This document shows positions 50,883 through 62,800 of a stretch of 64,000 nt of DNA, in pieces; position 1 is the first letter of the stretch, and every line of letters starts with the position of its first letter. The position numbers were made by a program, and so were the translations under genes. Source of the DNA: Flavobacterium sp. ASV13 (GTDB taxonomy: Bacteria; Bacteroidota; Bacteroidia; Flavobacteriales; Flavobacteriaceae); assembly GCF_000745775.1 (NCBI RefSeq), contig NZ_JQJY01000002.1:770513-834512 (forward strand). The letters run 5' to 3'. The notes beneath the pieces are model-generated. The model saw nothing but the letters and a program-made list of their open reading frames with translations, was not told the DNA's origin and did not search any database.

Positions 50883-53800
50883 ATGAAAAAACCTACTATT
50901 CTTAAAATTGCAATATTGCTTCTGTTGATTTTACAAGCAGATGTAGTATTTTCTCAAACTTATAAGGCTTTTAATAAAGAATATACCACACAGGTTAGAG
51001 GAGATATTATTAACATTGGAAATAGTATACTTAACAGAGGTACTAAGAAATCTGACGGTACGTATAGTGTAAGTCCTAACACACCTTTTAGCGGTACTAC
51101 TAGTAATGATACAAATGGTAATTTTGATATGTACTATATCAATGTTGACCCTGTCTCGAATAATAGTACTCCAATATTTAGTTCGAGTAGTGCCACTCTT
51201 ACAGTACCAAATAATATTGCTCCTGCAGCTCCTTGTTATAAAGTTGCTTATGCTGCTTTGTATTGGTCAGGTATTTTAAGATCACCAGCAGATAGAACAA
51301 AAATTAAAAATGTAAAAATTAAGGTTCCCAATACCACTAATAGTAATTATCAGGATGTGGTAGGAACCGTTATTTGGGATATTGATAAAAATGCTGATGG
51401 TATTTCTGATTCAGGAGGTAATAAAACACAAGCTTATGCCTGTTTTGCTCCTATTACATCATTATTAAATGCAACTAATCCAAATGGAGTTTACACCGTA
51501 GCAAATGTACTAGCTACTGAAGGTGTAAAGAATACTAATGGTTCAACTGGTTTGGCCGCTGGATGGTCTCTTTTTATTATTTATGAAGATAATTCATTAC
51601 CAACCAAGTCAATTTCTACTTTTAATGGATTTTTTGGGATAGGTAGTAATGCAGGCCCTATTAGCACAACGGTTAATGGTTTTACGACTCCAGATCTAGG
51701 TGACGTTAATGCAAGAGTCGCTTTTTCAGCTCTTGAAGGGGATCAAAATTATTCAGGTGATTACCTTTACATTAACAGTAAGTCTATTACGACATCACCA
51801 AGTTCGGTGAGACCAATAAATAATTTCTTTAAAAGTTCGATAACAACCTCAAATGGTGTATTTACAGATAGAAATCCTAATGGTACCAATACTTTAGGTT
51901 TTGATGCCGGAGTTCTTGATATTACGCCCCAAAGTGGAATTATTCCAAATAAAGCAACATCTGCACAAATCACCATAGGTACAAATGTGGATGTTTATAT
52001 CAATTATTTTTTGGCTTTTTCGGTAGATGTTATTGCGCCTAATGTTAAATTGATAAAGAAGGTACATGATGCAGCTGAAGTTGACGCAGAAAATAAAAAT
52101 GTAACATTAGGTCAGGAGTTGCGATATACTTTATCATTTAAAAATAGTGGAAATGACAGTGCAACCGAATTTACGATAACGGATCAGTTGCCAACTAACA
52201 CCAATTTTAATTTTCCAGCAGATATTTTTAAGTTGCCTACTGGAATGACCATAGCTAACAATGTTACCTATAATGCTGCAACTCGAACTATAACATTCAA
52301 GGTACCAAATAGTTTGGTTGAAAAGAATGATCCGGAAGAGACAATCCGTTTTAAAGTCAAAGTGGTAGATGATTGCGCTTCATTGATAGATGCTTGTAAT
52401 AATGTTATTAGAAACTCTGCGCTTACAAGCTATCGCGGTAACCCTGCGGCAGGTGGAGGTGGTAATGGTACTCTATTTGGAGATACGAGTTATGCTTCTG
52501 CAAATTCTTGTAATGCTACACCTCAGTCTACCAATTTCCTTGTAGGTTTAGATGCTTGTAAAAATAGTAAAGCAGAAATCTGTTTGACAGACATGGAACT
52601 TTCTGCAGCTGGTGGTTACACTACTTACAAATGGGCAACAAGCACAGCTTATAATCCTGTTTTAGGAACAAATCAAAAACTTAAAATTACAGGACCAGGA
52701 ACATATTATGTTTATAGTACAAAAACAGGTTGTCCTGATTTCGAACAAATTATTACTGTAACAGATGGAGGTGGAGTAAAAACCAATCCTATTATTAAAT
52801 ATGCAGATAATAAAGATTCTAATGGTGTTATTGCTCCTTGTGATATTGATGGAAAGCCATTACCAAAAATATTTCTTTGCGGTGCCAATGATTCAAGACT
52901 TTTTGATTTAGCACTTCCATCGGCAACAGTTGTATGGGAAAAAACGACTTGTGTTCGTCCCCCACTTTCAGAGTTATCTGATTTATGTGCTGACGAAAGA
53001 GCATCTTGTACCTGGGTTTCAGCAGGACCAAACGGTTCTCTTTTTACAGCTAGTGAAGCAGGTTATTATAGAGTAACCATTAGTTCAGGAGGCTGTGTAA
53101 ACAAATTTTATTTTAATGTCTACAAAAGTGATGTTGCTATAAATGAAACGCATAAAAATATTTTATGTACAACTCCAGGAAGCATTACTGTAGATAAACT
53201 TACAGGATATGAATTTAGCTTGACACATGTTCTGATTCCGGCTTCAAGCTCTACTACCACTGCATGGGGAGACAGTAATGTTTTTAGCATTACACAAGAG
53301 GGTAATTATGTAGTAAATTATCGACTTAAAAATGTAAACCCAACTTGTGCATACAAAACCAATCAAATTATCATTGCTAAAGATGGTTTTACTGTAGGAA
53401 TTGATAATCCAAATGAAAATCCACTTTGTTTTGGAGATAAAGGAAGAATTCAGGTAAGTGCGACAAGCGGATTTACAGGATATTATTATACAGTTTATGA
53501 AGATGGTGTTTTATATCAAGATTTAGGACCACTACCAAATCGTACTCAAGATTTTAAAGATTTAACACCAGGAAAGACATATAGAATTGTAGTTTTCACT
53601 AAAAAAGCGGATGGGTCTATTGAGTGTACTGACGAAGTAAGTAAACTTATACCTAATCCAGCAGCTGCTTTAACTCTAACATCTTCAGTTATAAAACCTC
53701 TTACTGCTTGTGCCGATGGACAATATAGAATTACGGCTAGTGGTGGTAAATTTCCTTATGCATTTTTTGTAGACGGTTCAGCAACGGAGTATGCATTAGA

Positions 53801-56800
53801 TGAAAATGGTAATACTGATTTGAATTCAATAATATTAAATACTCCTACGGCAAAAGAGTATACTATATTAGTACGCGATTTTAATCGTTGTGAAACTACG
53901 TACAAATTTACAGTTGCAGCAAACCCTAAACCAGTATATACCGTTGTTCCATCAACTATTAACTGTTATGGAGAAAAAGGATCAATTACTGTAAATGTAA
54001 CAAACGCAAATGGCTATGCTTTAGAATATAGTATTGATAATGGCGCTACATTTGGTTCAAATCCAACATTCTTAAACTTAAAAGAAGGAACATATAATGT
54101 TGTTGTTCGATATACATTATCAGGACAAACATGTACAGACCCTGCTCAAGCTGTTGCAATTTTACCTCCGGCAAATGCCTTAACTGCTTCTGGAGGAGTT
54201 TCAGAATTAGCAGGATGTAGACTTGGAGGTCTTGGAGGAAGATTAAGATTTACAAACGTTACAGGTGGTACAATTCCTTATGAATATTCGTTTGATGGAG
54301 GAGCAAGCTGGCAGACTTCACCAGAGAAAGATGTTATGGATGGTACATATGTGCTTATCGTAAGAGATTCTAAAGGTTGTACTTATAAATTACCTTATGA
54401 TGTAATTTTAGATCCAAAACCAGCAGATCCACAAATTGACCCAATTAATGTAGTTTATAACTGTACTGGTACTGGAATAGCTACTGTAACGGTTAATAAT
54501 CCTGCAAATGGAAATTATTCTTATGAATATTATTTAGATGACGTTCCAAATACACCAATTGATAATAATGTATTTACGAATGTTATATCAGGAAGTCATA
54601 ATATTAAAGTTAAATATAAATTAGAAGACGCTAGTACTTATAGTAACTTACTAAAAGAAGATTTTGGACACGGTGATCCTACAACAAGTCCTGGTATTGC
54701 AGCAGCTTATTGTTTTAATGATCAGAGAGTAACGGCACCTTATGTATGCGGAACACAATCTGTAGAAGATAATCAATATTCTGTAGCTAGTTTCTTTTGG
54801 AGAAATGATAATGCGTGGTATCACTTTAAAGATCACACTTCAAATGGAGCAGTTGCCGACGGAAGATATTTATTAGTAAATATCGGTTCTGCAGCAGGTG
54901 ATTATGGAATTCTTTATAGTAAACCAATTGCAGATGTTATTCCTAATCAGCCAGTAAAAGTAGATTTGGCAGTTGCCAATTTATTAAATGCAGGTAAAGG
55001 TGGAGCCGCTCCAATTGTTCGATTTGAATTAGTAAATCCAGCAGGTGTTGTGGTTGCCCGAGTTGATACAGGAAAAATTGCTGAGGATCCAAATGACCCA
55101 AACAGAACAAAATGGATAGAGATTCCAACAATTTCTTTGAATCCAGGAAACAACACTAACCTGACATTTGTTATTCGTTCAGGAAGTTTAGAATATAATG
55201 GAAACGATTTATTGATTGATGATATTTCAGTATATCAATTACCGAAGTCTTGTTTACAAGAACAAAAAATCTTATTTGATGTTGGAACAGATAAAGCATT
55301 TACTGTTTTAGAGCCAGTTATTCAAGATGTTGCTTGTAACGGAGGAAACACAGGTGCAATTACAATTACAGCTCAAAATTTTGGTGCAAGGTTCTATTAT
55401 TCTATAAATGGTGGAACTCTTCAAAGTTCTACAACATCTCCAGTTACTATTAGCGGATTAACAGCAGGAAATTATTCTGTGGTTGTACAAAGCGATGCAG
55501 CAGGAACTTGTTCGAAATCATATAGTAAAACAATTGGATCTCCAAGTGCTGTGACAGTTACAGCAAGTGTTACTACACCATTAACATGTAATCCAAATTC
55601 TGCTGCTATTACAGCTGTTGCTGTAGGAGGAACTTCTCCATATAAATATGAACTTAGAGCTGCAGACGGTGTTACAGTTATCACCGCATTTCAAGATTCA
55701 GCGGTATTTACTGGTTTAGGAAAAGGCACTTATACAGTTGCTGCTAAAGATTTAAGAGGTTGTTCTTCTGCAGTTTCAACTGCGGTTATTATAAATGACG
55801 CGCCACCAGTTACAGCAAGTTTAGCAAGTTCATCAGATTTATGTTTTGATGCTAATAAAGCTACAATTGTCGTTACTGCTTCAGGAACGGGAACATTATC
55901 TTATAGTTTAGATGGTGCTGCTGCTGTGACTACAAATACTTTTACAAATGTGGGAGTAGGAACTCATAGTGTTTTAGTAACAGATGCTAATAATTGTACT
56001 GTAACAGTTAGTAATATTATTGTTGCTCCAGAATTAAAAGGTAAGCCACAAGTAACAAAAACATTAGACTGTAATACAGCTGGTGCAACTATTAAAGTGG
56101 ATATCGAAGGAGGTACTGCTCCTTTTACATATAAATATAAACTTGGTGCTTCAGGAACTTATAGTTCAAGCATTCCTGTTACTGGAACTTCATTTAATTA
56201 TGCAGCTGCAGGCGCTGGTACATACTATTTCGAAATTTCAGATGCTAATAGTCCGACTTCTTGTAAAGTAGAGGTTTCAGCTACTGTAGATGCGATTACA
56301 AATCCAACAGTAACTGCACAACCAGTGCAAGTAACGTGTAATGGTGGTTCAACTGGAGAAGTAACATTAGTAGCTTCGGGCGGTTCTGGAGGATACAGCT
56401 ATAGTTTTAATAATAGCGGATTTACAACTACGATAAAATATACAGGTTTAAAAGCCGGAATTGCTTATCCATTCCAAGTAATGGATGATAAAGGTTGTAA
56501 ATCTGCGATAGGTTCTATTACATTAACAGAACCGACAGCAGTTCAAGGAACTATTAATGCAACAGAACTTACATGTAGTAGTACTGGAACTGTTCCGGCT
56601 GTTGTTACTGTAACAGGATCTGGAGGAACAGGACCTTATCAATATAGTTTCAACGGAACTTCAAATTTCACTACTACTAATACTTATTCAACTTCTGCTG
56701 CTGGTACAGTAACAGCTTATATTAAAGATAGCAATAACTGTCAAATTGGACCGTTAAGTATTACAATTGCGACTTTATATCAAATTACTGATATCACAAT

Positions 56801-59800
56801 TACCGATAATGGTTATGATTGTTCGACAACTCCTCCAGGAGGTCATGTTAATATTGCAGCTGTAAAAGGTGGTGTTTCGGCGCCAATTCGTTATCAAATT
56901 ATTTCAGGTCCTGCAGGATATGATACAGCAACTAATTCTGATGGTGAGTTTAAATCATTAGCTCCAGGAAGCTATATTTTTCAAGCTACTGATATTAAAA
57001 CAGGTTGTTCATTTACTAAACAATATACAGTTAATGGTTCACCAGATATTGTAACTGGAGGATCAATCCTTACGACTATTAAATGTTTTGGTGGTACAGG
57101 AACAATTCAGTTTACTGTTAATGGAATAAAGAGCAGATTTGATTATGTTATTAAAAATGGCTCAGGAACTATTATCCAGAGTGCAAATAACCTAGTCGGA
57201 TCAACAAATACTACAATTACCGTAGGAACAGCTTTAGCTGCTGGTGCTTATACTATAACTGCAACAGACAGAACAACAAAATGTCAGTCTGCTTATACAG
57301 TAACATTAACACAACCAGCTAATGCATTAGATGTTACAGCAACGGTTCCAAACATCAATTGTAATAATGGTCAGGCAATTATTACAGCTGTTGGTTCAGG
57401 CGGAACAACTAGTTATACTTATGCAGTTGTAATAAAAGGTGCGGTACCTACTGCCGGTGCATATGGAACTGATCCTAAATTATCTGTTAATACAGTTAAT
57501 GGTACAAAAGTAGATTGGGATGTTTATATTAAAGATGCTAACGGTTGTACTGATTTTGTTTCTGTTAAAGTTTTACAAGATCAAACTCCAAGCGTTACAG
57601 CTACTTTAGATAACCAATGTACAGGTTCTGGAAATAAATTCAGAATTACAGCAAATGGAACTGGAGGAATTGCTCCATTAACTTATGGAATCAATGGTGC
57701 TACAGGTGCTTTTGGTCCAGATAATTTCTTTGATGTTGTTGCTAGCGCAACTCCATATATCGTTTGGGTAAAAGATGCTAACGGTTGTACTGCTCAAGCG
57801 GCAGCTATTACAGTTTATCCACAATTAACAGCAACGACTGCAATTAAAGAATTGGATTGTTCTACTACAAATCCAGATGCTACAATTACAGTTACTCCTA
57901 ATGGAGGAAAAAGTCCATATACGTATCAAGTTTCGACAAATAACGGAACTTCTTATAGCGCTATGGCTTCGAATGTTTATACAACTTCAACAGCTGGAAC
58001 ATTCTTAATTAAAGTTACAGATGCGAATGGTTGTACATTCGTAACTACAACTCCAATACTTTCTATTTCTAATCCAACAGTAACAGCAAACCAAATTAAT
58101 GTAAGCTGTAATGGAGGAGCAGATGGTTCAGTACAATTAATTGGAGCAGGAGGTTCATTAACAGGAGGTCAGAATTATCAATATAGCAAATACGGAATCA
58201 TTTACGGATCTGCTTCTTCTTTCACAGGATTAGCAGCTGGAGATTACGATTTCTTTGTTAAAGACAGTAAAGGTTGTGTTGGTAAAATAACAGTTACAAT
58301 AACAGAACCTTCTAAATTAGTTGTTAGTGCGAGCGCTACAAAATTCACATGTAGCACTACAAATACTAAACAAGCAGCTGTAGTAACGATCGCAGTTCCA
58401 ACAACAGGAACATCGCCATACGAATATAGCTTTAATGGTGGAGGATATGCAGCTGGAAGAACTTTAACGGTAAATGATAACGGAACAGATCAGGTTATTA
58501 ATTATTCTGTTAAAGATGCTAAAGGATGTACTGCTTCAGGATCATTAACTTTAAATAAATTAAACCCACCGGTTATTGCTAGCGTTACACCTACAGCAGT
58601 TACTTGTTTGGCAACATCAAGTTCAGTTACAGTTACAACAACTGCAGGAACGGGAGTTGCACCATTGGCATATACTATCATTGCCCCAGCATCAGCTACG
58701 AGCAATGTTACTGGAGCTACGTCTGGAGTATTTACAGGCTTGGCACCGGATACTTATACATTCAAGGTTACCGATGCAAACGGATGTTACGATACTAAAT
58801 CAGTTACAGTTAATCCGGTTACACCAATTGCAATTGCAGGCAACAAGAATAATGATGCAAAATGTAAAGGCACATCAACAGGAAACGGAACATTCACTAT
58901 TTCTGGTATCGCTACAGTTGGAAACTACAGTTTCACATTAACAGCAGGAACTTTAGGAACAGGCACATTGACAAAATCTGGCAACACATTGTCATTGACT
59001 AATGTTGCAGCAGGAACATATACAGTTTCAGTTACTGATACAGCTACAGGTTGTACTAACTCAACTTCAATTACAATAGGTGAGCCAGCATTGGCATTGG
59101 ATGTTACAGCTTTGGCAACAAACATTAATTGTAATAATGATAATGCTGTAATTACAGCAACAGCAACAGGCGGAACTACAAATTATAGCTACGCAGTTGT
59201 AAAACAAGGAGCTTCAGCTCCGGCAACGACAGCTTATGGAACAAACAACGTTCTTACAGTAGACACTAACAGTGGAGCTGATATGAACTGGGTTGTTTAT
59301 GTAATGGATGCTAACGGTTGTACAGATACGGTTGCTGTTCCATTGGCAACAGACCCAACCCCATCAGTTACAGCAGTTTTAAGCAACCAATGTACAGGAA
59401 CAGGAAGCGGATTTACAATTACGGCTACAGGAACTGGAGGAACTGGAACTTTACAGTATGGTATCAATGGCGTAAACGGAGCGTTTTCAACAAGCAATGT
59501 ATTTAATGTTGCTGCTGGAACTTATACTGTTTGGGTAAAAGATGCGAATAACTGTCCGGCTTCAGCAACACCAATTACAGTTAATCCACAATTAACAGCA
59601 ATTGCCAAAGTAACTAAGCAATTGGATTGTACACCTACTCCAAATGCAGCTATTACAGTTGACATTACAGGAGGTAAATCGACTTACACTTACAAAGTAG
59701 ATCCTGGTACAGGAACTTACGGAGCAAGTATTCCGGTTACAGGAACACAATTTGTGTATACTGGAGCTGCAGCAGCAGGTACATATAATTTTGAAATTAC

Positions 59801-62800
59801 AGATTCTAATAACCCAACAGCATGTAAGGTTATTGTTTCTGCTACAGTTAATGCGATCAGTAATCCAACAGTAACTGCTACTCAGGTTAACATAACTTGT
59901 TTTGGAGCAAATAACGGATCAGTAGTATTAACAGGATCTGGAGGATCAGGCAATTATACTTACAGTGATGCTTTAGCTGGTACTTATTCAACAACAGCTA
60001 GTTTTACAGGATTAACTCCTGGATCGCATACTTTCTATGTGAAAGACAGCAAATTATGTTCAGGAAGTGTTACAGTTACTATTTTAGAACCGACTGCTTT
60101 AGTAGTTTCAGCTACATCGACAGGTTTCACATGTAGCACAACAAACACAAAAGTTGCAGGTTCGGTAACGATTGCAGTTCCAACAACAGGAACATCTCCA
60201 TACGAATATAGCTTCAATGGAGGCGGATATGGCTCAACAAGAGTTCTTACCGTAAATGACAACGGAACAGATCAGACAATCAACTACTCTGTTAGAGATG
60301 CAAAAGGATGTATCACAAACGGATCAGTTGTTTTAAATAAATTAAATTCACCAAAAATCAATACCGTTGTTGCATCTGCAGTTACTTGTTTGGCGACATC
60401 AAGTACAGTTACAGTTACAACAACAGTGGGAACAGGAGTTGGTACATTGGTATACAGTATCATTTCTCCGGCTACCGCTACAGGTAATACTACAGGAGCT
60501 ACATCAGGAGTATTTACAGGTTTGGCACCGGATACTTATACATTCAAGGTTACCGATGCAAACGGATGTTACGATACTAAATCAATTACGGTTAATCCGG
60601 TTACACCGATTGCAGTTGGAGTTAGTAAATTAAGTGATGTTAAATGTAAAGGAGACACAACAGGATCAGCAAGATATACCGTAACTGGATTTAGTTCTAC
60701 AGGTAATTATTCAGTTGTGGTTACAACTTCACCTACGGGGTTACCTTATACAACAAGTACTAGTGGAGATGTAATTACATTAACAGGTATGAGTAATGGT
60801 AATTATACTCTAGCTGTAGTTGACAATACAACAGGTTGTCCAGCAAATGCGACAATTACTATTGCAGAACCTGCAAATGCTTTATCAGCAACTTTCGCAA
60901 CAGTTAACGCTAACTGTCTTGTTGGTACTTCAAAAGTAACAGTTACTGCTGCAGGCGGAACAATCGCTTACAAATATGCTTTCATCCATGATGGAGCAAC
61001 ACTTAATGCTTCTGATTTTGGACCAAGCAATGTTGCTTACCTTGATCCGGCAACCACGGATTGGGATGTTTATGTTAGAGATGCAAATAATTGTCAGGTT
61101 AAATTAGATGTGACAATTGCGAAAGATAATGCACCAACAGTTACAGCTTCTGCTGTAGGTCAATGTTTAGGTGTTGGTACTTATACAATTACTGCTGTTG
61201 GTACAGGAACCGGTACTTTACAATATAGTATCAATGGTACTTCTTACCAAGCAGGTAATACATTTACAGTTACTGCGGCGGGTACTTATAACATTTGGGG
61301 TAAAGACGCAAATGGTTGTACAGCTCAGACTACTGTTCCAGTTATTGTTAATGATAAATTGACTTTATCTGCTCAATTAAATAAAAACATTACTTGTGTT
61401 GTAGGAAGCGAGGCAGCTCAAATTACTTTAACAGCAGGTGGTGGAAATGGAGTATACACTTATTCATTCACAAGTTCAGCAGCTGCTCCAACAGCAGTTT
61501 TATCTGGAAATGTGTTGACAACAAGTGATGCTGGAAATTATACTTTCACTGTGACTGATGGACGTGGTTGTACATTTACAACTACAGTGCCTGTTAGCAT
61601 TACTTTGCCGGTTTATCCTGAGATTACAGGTGTAACTCAAACACAATTTATTAACTGTTTCGGAGAAGAAACTGCTGCTATTAGTATTGCAGTAGACAAT
61701 ACTAAAGGAGTTTCTCCATTTGTATTCAATGTAAGAAGAACAGCTCCAACAGTTAAAGATTATGGTACACAAACTTCTGGATTAACAGCTGGTGATTACA
61801 CAATCACGGTTACAGATTCAAAAGGTTGTACAGATACAGAAACAATTCATATTAATGAACCTTTAAAAATTGTCGTTACAAGTCATGCAGTTAACATTAC
61901 TTGTGTGCCAGGAGTTGGAACTTCAAAAGGATCAGTTATTGTTGACAATGTAACTGGAGGAACTGCACCTTATACATATTATGTAACAGGAATTAATAAT
62001 TATTTTGCATCAGAAAATAATCTTTCTGGAACAACTTCTGTTACTTTTGATGTAGTTGATTTTGGTTTATATCAAATTCGTGTCGTAGATGCTAAAGGAT
62101 GTACAGTAGTTAAATCAGACGTTTTGGTGGCTTCTCCACCTTCTGCTCTTGATATTCAGGTAGATCTTTCAACGGTTTATTGTACAGCTGTAGGTCCAAT
62201 TCCTGCAGGTGGTACTGCGGTGGTAAAAATTGGATCAACATATATAGGTCCATTGCCATTCCATTTTAATATTTATAGAGGAGCTACACCACCTCAAATC
62301 TTTACTGCAGATGGCACAGATGGATGGCAGGGCGAAGATCCAGCAGGAAGTAAACAAACTACGTTCACAGGTCTTACTCCTGGAGTACAATATACTTTTA
62401 TCGTTTACGATGAAAACACAAAATGTTATTATTATCAAGTTGCAGGGGATAAAATACCAACTAATACTCAGTTAACCGTTGCCGCTACTGGACATAATAT
62501 TACTTGTACTGGTGCAGCTGATGGTGCAGTTGATTTTGTTGTTACAAATCCTTATGGTTCAGCTACACCAATTACAATTGGTTATGATGTAATCAATGCT
62601 TTTAATAATTTAAGCACGGGAATAACGGGTACATCTCCAAGTACGACTTCAAATTTTGCAATGTCGAATGTTGGGCCTTTGCCAAAAGGTACTTATTATG
62701 TTTTGATAAAAGAACTTGTAGGGCCAAATGCTGGTTGTAGTGTTGCGTCAGCTAACTTTAATATTTTGGAATCTCCACAATTACTTGTTCTTACAGCTTC

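Noticed and set aside
55472..62438. Several 60-120-codon frames on both strands within the sprB-like gene
   Set aside because: They are by-products of the ACA/GCA/GTT-rich repeat DNA; the single long frame from 50883 explains the region.
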